From Candidatus Wirthbacteria bacterium (GTDB lineage: Bacteria; Patescibacteriota; CG2-30-54-11), in contig CAISZI010000060.1 of assembly GCA_903889905.1 (NCBI GenBank), positions 1-32,348 of the forward strand: 32,348 nucleotides of DNA. Direction: 5' to 3'. The notes beneath the pieces are model-generated. The model saw only the letters and a program-made list of their open reading frames with translations, searched no databases and was not told the origin of the DNA. Position 1 is the stretch's first letter; each line of letters opens with the position of its first letter. A program made the translations under genes and the position numbers. Shown one piece after another: positions 7,601-16,122 of this stretch.

Positions 7601-8026
7601 TTATTTTTTGTTGAATTTGCGCAGTTGGGCCTGGGTACGGCGGACCAGCACATTGAGGCTGCGCAGGAAATTGGTGATTTCCGGAGGCGAGTCCTGGTTG
7701 ATGTCGCCAATCACTTCAAAGTGCATATCGAGTGAGCCTTCGTCAAAGTCATTGGCATTCTGATCAGAGCTGGCGTCGACGGTGTCGAGCGAGTTGTCGA
7801 TCAGATTTTCGAGGTACATGACACGCATGTCGGCAGCCAGTTCGTCCAGGCTCCAGGCTTGCGGGTCGACACCGATGTGTTTGGTGAGGAGTTTGTTGAT
7901 TTCTTTTTGGGAGGAACTGCGCAGTTTGCCGGTGAGGTGTTTGAGGTCGGTACGGCTCACGGTTGAACCCGTAATCGGGCTGCTGGCTGTGGTTTGTACG
8001 GTCGAATTCTTCTTGGGATCGTCCAT
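7601..8026 (-). CDS. hypothetical protein, helical, 141 residues
   Basis: Unrecognised soluble protein. The N-terminal 25 residues are Ser/Thr-rich and probably disordered. The middle (about 25-75) is predicted helical (LKHLTGKLRSSSQKEINKLL, then SLDELAADMRVMYLENLID). An acidic stretch follows near 80-95, and the C-terminus is basic (RRTQAQLRKFNKK). GAGG precedes ATG 8026 on the minus strand. It has a good promoter (8058-8086) back to back with that of lexA, so it may be co-regulated with the SOS repressor, though nothing in its sequence indicates a repair role. Confidence 0.72.
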   Translation of the reverse strand: MDDPKKNSTVQTTASSPITGSTVSRTDLKHLTGKLRSSSQKEINKLLTKHIGVDPQAWSLDELAADMRVMYLENLIDNSLDTVDASSDQNANDFDEGSLDMHFEVIGDINQDSPPEITNFLRSLNVLVRRTQAQLRKFNKK

Positions 8027-8057
8027 GGTCGGCCTCGTCGGAAATTTAAGTAGTCAA

Positions 8058-8086
8058 ATCCTATCCTAGAAAGGGGTTTTTTTCAA
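8058..8086 (-). promoter_or_regulatory. minus-strand promoter, TTGAAA-17-TAGGAT
   Basis: Read on the minus strand, TTGAAA (8081-8086) and TAGGAT (8058-8063) are 17 bases apart. It would drive the 141-residue gene and perhaps the phosphohexomutase. Its -35 lies three bases from the lexA -35, forming a compact divergent promoter. Confidence 0.5.
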
Positions 8087-8089
8087 GTC

Positions 8090-8118
8090 TTGACACTTCG
8101 CATTATGTTCGCTACGCT
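8090..8118 (+). promoter_or_regulatory. lexA promoter with possible SOS box in the spacer
   Basis: A perfect TTGACA at 8090-8095 is followed after 17 bases by TACGCT at 8113-8118, a weak -10. The spacer holds CGCATTATGTTCG, with a clean GTTCG half-site and an imperfect partner. Autoregulation by LexA is usual; whether this is the operator is uncertain. Confidence 0.45.
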
Positions 8119-8150
8119 GAGAGCGTTCAAATTTGATGGAGAAAACCCAA

Positions 8151-8783
8151 ATGGCAGCGACACTTTACCGGCGGCAGCGGCAGATTCTGGATTATATCAA
8201 GAAATACATCAACGAACGCGAAGCTTCTCCAACACTTCAGGAAATTGCCAGACAATTCAAGTTGTCGTCGTTGGCCACGGTGCATGCCCATCTCAAACGG
8301 CTGCAGGAAAAAGGCTATATCGAACGGGATTTTCATGGTGAACGTGGGATCCGGGTCACTGACCCGCGTGATGGCCTTATGTTCCGTGATGTGGTGGACG
8401 TGCCGCTGGTGGGAGTGATCGCTGCGGGCAAGCCGATCATGGCGATTGAAGAGCCGGATCAAACTCTGACCGTGCCGGCGGATATGGTGGGGAATAAACA
8501 CGTCTTTTGCCTGAAGGTACGCGGAGACAGCATGGTGGAATCGATGATCAGCGATGGTGACTTTGTGGTGGTGGAGAAAACCGATTACGCCAAAGATGGC
8601 GATACCGTCGTTGCACTCTTGCAGGACGGCACCGCCACGGTCAAGAAATTATTTCATGAACACGACAAACAGCTGATTCGTCTGCAACCAGCCAACCCGA
8701 ACTACCAGCCTATCATGGTGAGCAGCGTGGTGATTCAGGGCAAGGTGATCGGGATTTACCGTAAATTTGAAACGCAGGCCTAA
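8151..8783 (+). CDS. lexA: LexA SOS repressor
   Basis: LexA represses DNA-damage genes and self-cleaves when RecA is activated. The N-terminal winged helix (residues 1-70) includes the recognition region SLATVHAHLKRLQEKGYI. The cleavage site is Ala92-Gly93 in GVIAAGKPI. The serine/lysine dyad is Ser127 in GDSM and Lys165 in ATVKKL, so autoproteolysis should be intact. At 210 residues the length is typical. I chose ATG 8151 because GGAG at 8138-8141 sits nine bases upstream; ATG 8136 or TTG 8133 would overlap that ribosome site. The stop overlaps the end of the convergent small membrane protein gene by four bases. Confidence 0.95.
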   Translation: MAATLYRRQRQILDYIKKYINEREASPTLQEIARQFKLSSLATVHAHLKRLQEKGYIERDFHGERGIRVTDPRDGLMFRDVVDVPLVGVIAAGKPIMAIEEPDQTLTVPADMVGNKHVFCLKVRGDSMVESMISDGDFVVVEKTDYAKDGDTVVALLQDGTATVKKLFHEHDKQLIRLQPANPNYQPIMVSSVVIQGKVIGIYRKFETQA

Positions 8784-9022
8784 AACCAGTGGAAGGTGGA
8801 ATTTCCCAGATAGATCACAATGTAGGCAACCAAAATGGTGCCCAGTACTACAGCAATGCGTTTGAGATCACTGACCACATAGGCGAAGCGGTCCATGGAG
8901 GCAAGTGCGGGAGTACTGTTGCTGGAAGTTACTTTGACTGATTCCGTCGCCGTTATCGCAGCAGGGGCACTGGCGACAGGTTTTTTGCTGGAAGCGGTAT
9001 GTTTTTTGAGTTTGCGGGCCAT
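8780..9022 (-). CDS. small single-pass membrane protein, 80 residues
   Basis: A lysine-rich N-terminus (MARKLKKHT) leads into an Ala/Ser/Thr-rich, probably disordered stretch to about residue 42. One strong membrane segment follows at about 56-73 (AVVLGTILVAYIVIYLG), then a short tail ending STFHWF. No family is recognised. ATG 9022 is preferred to GTG 9034 because GGAG lies six bases before the ATG. It has an extended -10 promoter at 9054-9083. The gene converges on lexA with a 4-base overlap of stop codons. Confidence 0.75.
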   Translation of the reverse strand: MARKLKKHTASSKKPVASAPAAITATESVKVTSSNSTPALASMDRFAYVVSDLKRIAVVLGTILVAYIVIYLGNSTFHWF

Positions 9023-9053
9023 GGGATTCTCCACAAATAGGGCAACTTGGGGT

Positions 9054-9083
9054 AGTATAGCAAGCGAATGACGGGAGTGGCAA
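9054..9083 (-). promoter_or_regulatory. minus-strand promoter, TTGCCA-18-TATACT, extended
   Basis: On the minus strand TTGCCA (9078-9083) precedes TGCTATACT by 18 bases from hexamer to hexamer; the -10 is at 9054-9059. It would start transcription about 25 bases before the 80-residue membrane protein gene. Confidence 0.55.
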
Positions 9084-9129
9084 GATCAGCAGGCTGATGG
9101 CGGGATTCTTTTTTAACTGCAGGAGAGCG

Positions 9130-9621
9130 ATGGATATTTTACAAACAATTTTTGGACACTGGTTTGTGGTGCTGACACTCACGGTCACGTTGATCGGATT
9201 ACTGTTCTGGGTGGCGTCACTGCAGAGCAAATTGAACCATACGCATTTGCTCATGCACCAGCTCGGGCAGGACGCCGGTGGTGCTAATCTGGAGCAAGGG
9301 ATGCGCGCCATTTACGGGCGGCTTGAGCAACTCGGTTTACACCTCAATGAAATTCAGGCGGCGGAGAGGGAACTGCGCGCTCTGGTGATGACGTCCGTGC
9401 GGAGAGTCGCGATCAAGCGGTTTAACCCATTTGAGGACACGGGCGGGGACCAGAGCTTTGCACTGGCCATGCTCAATGAAGAAGGCAGTGGTGTGGTCGT
9501 TTCCAGCCTGCACGCACGCGAAGGCACTCGGGTTTACGCCAAACCAATTGTGAAGGGCAAAGCCAAATATCAACTTACGGATGAAGAAAAAGACGTCCTG
9601 CAGCAGGCCTTTGGGGGGTGA
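9130..9621 (+). CDS. DUF4446 family protein
   Basis: The C-terminal half has the DUF4446 signature: KRFNPFEDTGGDQSFALAML, then GSGVVVSSLHAREGTRVYAKP and a tail LTDEEKDVLQQAF. An N-terminal membrane segment spans about residues 9-29, followed by a helical, possibly coiled region to about 85. The family has no established role. ATG 9130 is preceded by AGGAG; an upstream in-frame extension to 9097 lacks a ribosome site. It leads a + run with bactofilin, a lipid-kinase-like gene and a YfhO-like gene, suggesting an envelope function. Confidence 0.88.
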   Translation: MDILQTIFGHWFVVLTLTVTLIGLLFWVASLQSKLNHTHLLMHQLGQDAGGANLEQGMRAIYGRLEQLGLHLNEIQAAERELRALVMTSVRRVAIKRFNPFEDTGGDQSFALAMLNEEGSGVVVSSLHAREGTRVYAKPIVKGKAKYQLTDEEKDVLQQAFGG

Positions 9622-9651
9622 ATTAAAGCTTATTAATCAAGGAGAACCATT

Positions 9652-10044
9652 TTGGCTAAAAACATTGATTCCGACCAGTACCCCAACATTTTGGGCCAGG
9701 GGACCAAACTCAAAGGCGAACTCAGTTTCAGTGAAAACGTCATGATTGACGGTGAAATGGAAGGCAATGTTACGGTAGTTGGCACGCTGGTTCTGGGCGA
9801 ACATGCACTGCTCACGGGTGGCATTGATGCCAAGAATGTCCAGGTGCAGGGCACTGTCAAAGGCAAGATCAAAGCCAATGGGCTGGTCAGTTTGAGCGCT
9901 ACAGCACACGTCAGTGGGGAGATCTCCTGCACATTGATCAGCATTCAGGAAGGGGCCATTCTGGAAGGCAAAGTGGCCATGCAGAAAGATGCCAAACAAA
10001 TGGGTATGCCCGAGCCACTCATGGATGGCGAAGATAGCAAATAG
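9652..10044 (+). CDS. bactofilin (polymer-forming cytoskeletal protein)
   Basis: Bactofilins form nucleotide-free filaments on the inner face of the membrane and organise wall synthesis or polarity. The 130-residue product shows the beta-helix ladder of short turns: LGQGTKLKGELSF, NVMIDGEMEGNV, ALLTGGIDAKNVQVQGTVKGKI, AHVSGEISC, AILEGKVAM. The short N-terminal and C-terminal tails are typical. The start is TTG 9652, seven bases after AGGAG (9640-9644); no ATG is available nearby. Confidence 0.92.
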   Translation: MAKNIDSDQYPNILGQGTKLKGELSFSENVMIDGEMEGNVTVVGTLVLGEHALLTGGIDAKNVQVQGTVKGKIKANGLVSLSATAHVSGEISCTLISIQEGAILEGKVAMQKDAKQMGMPEPLMDGEDSK

Positions 10045-10052
10045 GAGGCCTT

Positions 10053-10925
10053 TTGTATTTATTCCTGGTTGACCTGCGATCAGTAACCGATGAGCGTTAT
10101 CGCTATTGGGAGCGGTTGATTCCTGAGTTGCACGCGCACCACCTGATGGGCGAAATACGTGAGGTGGAAAGTAATGCGGCACTGGTGCAGGTGGTGGCAG
10201 AAAGTTTAAAAAAAGCGCGCTACAAAACGATCGTGGCAGTGGGTGATGATGCCTTTCTGGCTGCGCTCGCGGGGGCCACGCTGGAGGCAGGGACGGCGCT
10301 GGGGTATGTCCCACTGGGTGAGCGTTGTGCCTTTGGCTGGGCCGCAGACTTGAGCGCCACGCCAGGGATGGTGGGAGCCAAACTGGCAGGACGCAAGCTT
10401 AAAACGTTTGACCTGTTTCGCATTGGGCGCTGGTATGTGGTCGATGGTCTGCACATTGGATATTTGCGTCAATATGTGGAAAATTTTCGGCCGACAGAAG
10501 GGATGAGTCTGGGCAAATCATGGCAGCGGTTGAAGGCCTCGGCGTTATTTTGGCAACAAACCGAAAAATTTACCGTGGAATTGCAGCTGGGTGAAGCGGA
10601 GCTTCGGGCCACTGTTTCCAGCCTGTCGATCCTCAATGCAGCACGGCTGGGAAGCCGTTGCATTCCAGGCGGACAGGTTTCACCACAGGACGGGCTCCTG
10701 AGTGTGCTGCTATTAAACCCTGGCAGCGCTGCCACCTGGCAGAAGCTGCTGCAGGACCCTGGTAAGCTGTTTGCGTCGCCTGAACGCATGAGCCACCTCA
10801 GATTGAAGGAATGCGTGGTACGGTTGGCGCAGGCTTTACCGGTCTGGGTGGACGGCCAGGAAGTGCAGATGGGCCGCGAGTTTGGTGTGCGCGTGATTGC
10901 GTCGGCGTTTCGTCTGATTGTTTAG
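10053..10925 (+). CDS. diacylglycerol/sphingosine-kinase-like protein with degenerate motifs
   Basis: The fold signature of the lipid-kinase family is visible but altered. The usual GGDGT nucleotide loop reads VGDDAF at residues 63-68, and the later PLGTxND-type motif reads PLGERCAF at 87-94. The C-terminal beta-rich half (from about 125) keeps family features such as ILNAARLGSRCIPGG and SPQDGLLSVLLL. At 290 residues the length fits. TTG 10053 follows AGGAGG (10043-10048) at only four bases. Known relatives phosphorylate diacylglycerol or similar lipids; with both motifs changed this may be catalytically dead or have a different substrate. Confidence 0.72.
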   Translation: MYLFLVDLRSVTDERYRYWERLIPELHAHHLMGEIREVESNAALVQVVAESLKKARYKTIVAVGDDAFLAALAGATLEAGTALGYVPLGERCAFGWAADLSATPGMVGAKLAGRKLKTFDLFRIGRWYVVDGLHIGYLRQYVENFRPTEGMSLGKSWQRLKASALFWQQTEKFTVELQLGEAELRATVSSLSILNAARLGSRCIPGGQVSPQDGLLSVLLLNPGSAATWQKLLQDPGKLFASPERMSHLRLKECVVRLAQALPVWVDGQEVQMGREFGVRVIASAFRLIV

Positions 10926-10936
10926 AAACACAAACC

Positions 10937-13174
10937 ATGGGTAAAAAATACCCTTTTAACCGTCATCACCTGGTTGTCCTACCCTGGGTCAGTGTTGAAA
11001 GCCTGCTGGGGATCGGTTTGTTTTTGGCGGTGGCGATTTGTTTTAATGTCACCTACTTGTTTGGTGGGAAAATTCCGGCCACTTTGCCAAGTGTTACCGC
11101 TCAGACCAGTCCGGCGACAACTGATTGGGTGAAATATGGTGAGGATTACCTGCAGTCGCAGCAATACGGCTATGTGCGCATGCATGCCGGGGAGTTACCT
11201 TTTTGGAATCCTTATGTCCGGCTCGGGGTGCCACAGCTCGACCAGATGACGGCTGCGCCCCTGGAACCACTGAAGTTAATCCTTTACTGGTTGCCAAGTT
11301 TTGGTACTTTTTGGGTGGTGCTGATCACATTGCGGTTATGGATGAGCGGGTTGGGCGTGTTCCGCTGGCTGAGGGAATTGAAATTGCCTTTTTGGCCGGC
11401 CGTGATCGGCGGGCTTTCCTGGATGCTGGGAGGAGCAGTGGCCACGCAGGTGTTCTTGCCGAGCGGCGCAACATTGTGCTGGCTGGGGTGGTTATTCTGT
11501 ACATCCGAAATTTACATGAGCAAGCCGCAGCCCAAACGGCTTATCCCCGTTGCCTTGAGTGTGACGGCGATTTTACTGGGTGGCGACCTGGCGATGGCAG
11601 TTGTGGTGTTGGGGCTGTGGCTTTCCTACCTGGCGGGTTTGATGGTGATTCGCTGGCTCGATCATGGCGTGGTGGTAGAACACAAAACAACCTTGCAGCA
11701 ACTGGTTTTGGCTTTTGGCGTTGGCTGTCTGCTGGCTTTACCGATGATCTTTGCCGTTGTGGGCAGGGCATTGATGCAAGGATCCCTGGGTGCTTTGATC
11801 AGAATTCCTGTTGATATTGTTCCGGCTACTGTTTTTTGGACGTTTGACCAGAAAACGGCGGCTGTGCGTGCCTTGCTGCAGGCGTTACTGCTGCCGCCCC
11901 TGATCGCGGGAGGAAGCGAAACCACGGTGCATCTGGACATGTATGCTGGCGTGGTGGTCTGGCTGCTGGCGCTGGTGGCTGTGGTCTATGCCCGGCAGAG
12001 TCGGCGGCTGTGGCTGCTCCTTAGCTGGGTGGTGGGCGGTCTGGTCATGCTGGTGCTACTTCCCAACACCTGGATGTGGAACACAGCGACGGCCGTCCCC
12101 AGTTTGCTCTTACGTTTTAAAGTCATTTTGTTGTTTCCGCTTGCCATCCTGTCGGCATTTGGACTGCGCAGCCTGATTGAAAAAGTGTCCTGGCGGAGGC
12201 TGCTGCCCATCTGGATCGTACTGCTTGCCGGCGTCGAATTGGCGTTGGCGCATGGTGGGCTGTGGCCGGAGCTGAGCCGGGATTTGTGGCAACCGGTGGA
12301 CGCGACGATGAATTTTTTACATCAAAAAACTGTCTCCCAGGAACGTGTGCTGATTCTGCCTGAGGTTAAAACCGCTGTGCCCATGACCCAGTTCTTTCAG
12401 GCCAGCGGCAGCGTTGAGCCCGTTGCGTTGAGCGCATTGCCTACGGAAACGTATATGGGCGGATGGTCAGCGCAAGCGGGTCAGATTGAGATCCAGAAAA
12501 ACATCTGGAATTTGGCGGGAGTGCGCTATGTTCTGGCCGGTGACTGGAAACAACTAGCTGCGAGTAATGCCAACAGTTCGCTCGAAACATCACTGCAGGA
12601 CCGGGGTTTTGGTATCTTGCAGAAAACACCGCGCTTGCTGCTGGAAAATATGAACTACCTGCCCAAAGCCTATGTGGTGAATTCTGTGCAGACCTTTGGC
12701 ACGGTGGCAGCGGCCAATGCTTTTATGGTGTCCAATACGGTGGATTTCAGTAAGCAGGCAGTGGTTGTCCTGGCTTCCACCAACAGCAACATTGAAAGCA
12801 TGGAAACCACCACGCCACTGCTTCAAACTGGCACCAAGGTCAAAATGCTGAATTATCAGAGCGAACAAATGGCTCTGCAAGTGACGACGACGCAGGATGG
12901 ATTGATGGTGATCAATGACCGCTATGATGGCAATTGGTCAGCCAGTATTGATCATATGGGTGTTAATATCTATAACGCCGACGGTGGACTGCGGGGCATC
13001 TTTATCCCATCCGGAAATCGTCATGTTGAGTTGCGCTACCACGAAACAGCTTTTTATCTGGGTTTACTGGGGACAATTGGTGGTAGTGTGATTTTGCTCT
13101 TTTGGCTACTGATCGACTTTAGCCGCGTACGACGGGAGCTGAGGGCGATGAAGAAGGATTTTCATATCCGATAA
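10937..13174 (+). CDS. YfhO-like large multipass membrane protein
   Basis: A 745-residue protein with an N-terminal membrane segment at about residues 20-43. An extracytoplasmic stretch includes ELPFWNPYVRLGVPQ, a pattern shared by YfhO and GT-C-type glycosyltransferases. About ten further hydrophobic segments follow to about residue 450. A soluble domain then shows YfhO-family landmarks (NLAGVRYVLAGD, PKAYVVNS, NDRYDGNWSASID, HVELRYHE), and a final membrane segment lies near 705-730. YfhO relatives are implicated in glycosylation of wall or lipoteichoic polymers. ATG 10937 lies 11 bases after the previous stop; an in-frame extension back into that gene is rejected. Confidence 0.8.
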   Translation: MGKKYPFNRHHLVVLPWVSVESLLGIGLFLAVAICFNVTYLFGGKIPATLPSVTAQTSPATTDWVKYGEDYLQSQQYGYVRMHAGELPFWNPYVRLGVPQLDQMTAAPLEPLKLILYWLPSFGTFWVVLITLRLWMSGLGVFRWLRELKLPFWPAVIGGLSWMLGGAVATQVFLPSGATLCWLGWLFCTSEIYMSKPQPKRLIPVALSVTAILLGGDLAMAVVVLGLWLSYLAGLMVIRWLDHGVVVEHKTTLQQLVLAFGVGCLLALPMIFAVVGRALMQGSLGALIRIPVDIVPATVFWTFDQKTAAVRALLQALLLPPLIAGGSETTVHLDMYAGVVVWLLALVAVVYARQSRRLWLLLSWVVGGLVMLVLLPNTWMWNTATAVPSLLLRFKVILLFPLAILSAFGLRSLIEKVSWRRLLPIWIVLLAGVELALAHGGLWPELSRDLWQPVDATMNFLHQKTVSQERVLILPEVKTAVPMTQFFQASGSVEPVALSALPTETYMGGWSAQAGQIEIQKNIWNLAGVRYVLAGDWKQLAASNANSSLETSLQDRGFGILQKTPRLLLENMNYLPKAYVVNSVQTFGTVAAANAFMVSNTVDFSKQAVVVLASTNSNIESMETTTPLLQTGTKVKMLNYQSEQMALQVTTTQDGLMVINDRYDGNWSASIDHMGVNIYNADGGLRGIFIPSGNRHVELRYHETAFYLGLLGTIGGSVILLFWLLIDFSRVRRELRAMKKDFHIR

Positions 13175-13386
13175 ACCACTTTATTTAAATTCACTTATTG
13201 CTCGCCCCGGGTTGAATGAGGAAGAACAGGAACGGTTGAGTTCGATTGAAGGGGGGCCCGGGCCTAGGCTTGAAGGTGGCGTTGAAGTGGGGCATGGATT
13301 GCTTTCTGCAAGCTAATTCTTTACGATACAGCCAGCATTAGTTGGGAGTGGTGAGAATTGAGTTTTTGAGAGAAAGAATTCCGGTT
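13175..13386. other. unassigned gap before mutS
   Basis: About 210 bases with no gene. It contains two CCCGGG sites roughly 55 bases apart with flanking partial complementarity, and a G-rich run (GGGGGGCCCGGG near 13251-13262). I see no clear promoter, terminator or known RNA. Confidence 0.4.
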
Positions 13387-16038
13387 ATGCCTGAACTTAC
13401 GCCCATGTTACGACAGTACCAGCAAATCAAATCCCAGTACCCGGACGCGATTTTGATGTTCCGGCTGGGGGATTTTTATGAAATGTTTGGCGAAGATGCC
13501 AAGCTCGCTTCGAAAATCCTGGACATTGTGCTCACCGCGCGCAACCGCGAAAAGGATTTTCAGATTCCGATGTGTGGCGTGCCCTATCATGCCGTGGATA
13601 GTTATATTGCGAAACTTGTCAAAGCTGGCCAAAAAGTGGCGATCTGCGACCAGATGGAAGATCCGGCGGCGGCCAAAGGCATTGTCAAACGTGCTGTGAC
13701 GCGCATCATCACGCCCGGCACGTTTGACGACAGCAATTATCTGTCGAGCGCCAAAAACAATTTCACCGCTGTGATTTATGAACAAGGTGATAAAATTGGT
13801 TTGTCCTGGTGTGACGTCACGACCGGGGAGCTATGGGTAACAGAAATCGATGGACTTGGGGACACGACTTGGGACACGTTGCGCAGTGAATTGGCCCGTA
13901 TCCAACCGTCGGAGATTGTGCTCCAGGGCAGTTTGTTTGAACGTGAAGAACCGGTCAGGCTGCTGCGGTTTTTGTCCGAAGAAGGCTTTCAGAATCGTTA
14001 CGCCTTTGGCGACTGGGCTTTTGTGGCTGACAACGCGCTGGGGGAAGTCAAAAAGCAGTATCAGGTGCTGGGCGTGGAGGGGCTTGGCCTGGGTGAATAC
14101 ATTGTCGGGACCACAGCACTCGGGGCGCTGCTCTCGTACCTTGAGGAAACGCAAAAGCAGTCACTCAAACATTTGCGCCGGCCACAGGTTCGCCGCACGC
14201 ACGAGGGCATGTACTTAGATAGTGCGAGCATCCGGTCTTTGGAAATTGTCGAGAGTCTGCACGAGGGTCAACTCAAAGCGTCACTTTTGAGTGTGTTCGA
14301 ACCCTTTGTCGTGACGCCCATGGGTAAACGCGGACTAAGGCAGTGGTTGCTACGGCCTCTGGCAAATCTGGAGGCGATCAACCAGCGGCTGGATGCCGTC
14401 GCGTTGCTGGGGCAGCAGCAAGCATTACGGGATAAAGTCGGGGAAGCATTGCTGGAACTGGCGGATCTGGAACGGCTGGCCGCACGGCTGGCGCTGGGCA
14501 GAATTATGCCGCGGGAGATTTTGAAACTGCAAGACAGCCTGCAAGCCATACCGAAACTGCAGGCTATTTTAGCACTAGCCAAGGTTGAAGGTTTGTTGGG
14601 CACGCTGCAACACGAGTTGCAGTTTTTGCCGGAGCTCGTGGACCTGGTTGGCAAAACGATTGCCGCTGAACCGGCTGCGGTCATCGCCAAGGGCGGCGTG
14701 ATTCGTGATGGTTTCCACTCTGAACTGGATGAATTGCGCGCGATCAAAGGCTCTGGCAAAAACTGGATCCGGGAACTGGAAGTCAGGGAAAAAACACGGA
14801 CTGGAATCGGTTCACTCAAAGTGGGTTACAACAAAGTCTTTGGCTATTTTCTGGAAGTCACCAACAGCAATCTGGCGCAGGTTCCAACGGAATGGATGCG
14901 CAAACAAACGCTTGTGAATGCCGAGCGCTATATCACGGACGAACTCAAAACGTATGAAGCCAAGGTGCTTGGTGCCGAAGAACGCATTGTCGAACTGGAG
15001 ACCGCACTGTATGAGGATTTGGTAGGCAAACTCCTGCCTCACATCCCGGCCATTCAGCAAAACGCCAAAGCGGTAGCGAGTCTGGATATATTGTCCGGAT
15101 TTGCGCAACTTGCTAGGGAACAATATTATGTGCGGCCACAAATGGTGGAGGAGACGATTCTTGATATTCGTGAGGGACGCCATCCGGTGGTGGAGAAGCT
15201 GGTGGAGGGCGAGCGGTTCATTCCCAATGACACGCGCCTGGCCAATTCGTTGGAACAGGTGATCGTGCTCACCGGACCGAATATGGCCGGCAAATCCACC
15301 TATTTGCGACAAGTTGCATTGATTTCACTGCTGGCACAGGTGGGCTCTTTTGTGCCCGCTAAAGCGGCACGGCTGGGGGTGATCGACCGGATTTTTACCC
15401 GCATTGGCGCGGCGGACAATCTGACGCGCGGCCAAAGCACCTTTATGGTGGAAATGCAGGAAACGGCGAATATTTTGAATAATGCGACGGAACACTCTCT
15501 GGTCATCCTGGACGAGATTGGTCGTGGCACCTCAACGTACGACGGCCTCTCGATTGCCTGGGCAGTGGTCGAGTTTTTACATGGTGCCAAAGACCGTGGC
15601 CCGATGACACTGTTTGCCACGCACTACCATGAGCTGACGCAGCTGGAACAGGAACTGCCAAGGGTCAAAAATTTCAATATTGCAGTCCGCGAAAGCGGTG
15701 GCAAGGTCATCTTTTTACGCAAAATTATTCGTGGTGGCGTGGACCAGAGCTACGGTATTCAGGTGGCGCAGCTTGCGGGATTACCGCGAGAAGTGATCAG
15801 CCGGGCGCACACAATATTGGCCAAGATCGAAGAACAAAGTTCAGGATTGGAACAGAAGATTGCGGATGGACGCGCCGCGACGGCGCAGATGACATTTATC
15901 GGTGCAGCGGAAACGGTTGGTGTAGAAAAAAGCAACGCGGCGCTCGATGATTTACGTGAGATGAAGATCGAGAGTATGACGCCACTGGATGCGCTGGTAA
16001 AGCTGGCGGAGTTGAAGAAGATGAGTGAGGGGGAGTAG
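13387..16038 (+). CDS. mutS: DNA mismatch repair protein MutS
   Basis: MutS recognises mispairs and recruits MutL. The 883-residue protein has the mismatch-reading F-x-E motif as F30-Y-E32 in the N-terminal domain. Connector and lever domains follow, with a clamp region around 430-540. The ATPase carries Walker A GPNMAGKST at 630-638, Walker B ILDEIGRGTSTYDG near 705-720, and an ATHYHEL segment. Full length and intact. ATG 13387 gives the standard MPELTPMLRQYQQIK start; an upstream TTG at 13342 would add 15 unconserved residues. mutL is 10 kb away on the same strand, and the endonuclease motif in MutL fits a methyl-independent repair system. Confidence 0.97.
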   Translation: MPELTPMLRQYQQIKSQYPDAILMFRLGDFYEMFGEDAKLASKILDIVLTARNREKDFQIPMCGVPYHAVDSYIAKLVKAGQKVAICDQMEDPAAAKGIVKRAVTRIITPGTFDDSNYLSSAKNNFTAVIYEQGDKIGLSWCDVTTGELWVTEIDGLGDTTWDTLRSELARIQPSEIVLQGSLFEREEPVRLLRFLSEEGFQNRYAFGDWAFVADNALGEVKKQYQVLGVEGLGLGEYIVGTTALGALLSYLEETQKQSLKHLRRPQVRRTHEGMYLDSASIRSLEIVESLHEGQLKASLLSVFEPFVVTPMGKRGLRQWLLRPLANLEAINQRLDAVALLGQQQALRDKVGEALLELADLERLAARLALGRIMPREILKLQDSLQAIPKLQAILALAKVEGLLGTLQHELQFLPELVDLVGKTIAAEPAAVIAKGGVIRDGFHSELDELRAIKGSGKNWIRELEVREKTRTGIGSLKVGYNKVFGYFLEVTNSNLAQVPTEWMRKQTLVNAERYITDELKTYEAKVLGAEERIVELETALYEDLVGKLLPHIPAIQQNAKAVASLDILSGFAQLAREQYYVRPQMVEETILDIREGRHPVVEKLVEGERFIPNDTRLANSLEQVIVLTGPNMAGKSTYLRQVALISLLAQVGSFVPAKAARLGVIDRIFTRIGAADNLTRGQSTFMVEMQETANILNNATEHSLVILDEIGRGTSTYDGLSIAWAVVEFLHGAKDRGPMTLFATHYHELTQLEQELPRVKNFNIAVRESGGKVIFLRKIIRGGVDQSYGIQVAQLAGLPREVISRAHTILAKIEEQSSGLEQKIADGRAATAQMTFIGAAETVGVEKSNAALDDLREMKIESMTPLDALVKLAELKKMSEGE

Positions 16039-16122
16039 GAATTTATGGTCTTGGGGTGTTTTCTTGGCAGATTAATGTATAATTAACCATGCCGTCTTCT
16101 CCATCTTTAATACAGGTAAACG

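Noticed and set aside
10811-10936. Longer start for the YfhO-like protein
   Set aside because: The 42 extra residues lie within the lipid-kinase-like gene and lack conservation or a ribosome site; ATG 10937 follows the stop by 11 bases.
11203-11814. A 203-codon frame within the YfhO-like gene
   Set aside because: It overlaps the membrane segments of a real gene in another frame and its translation lacks any coherent pattern.
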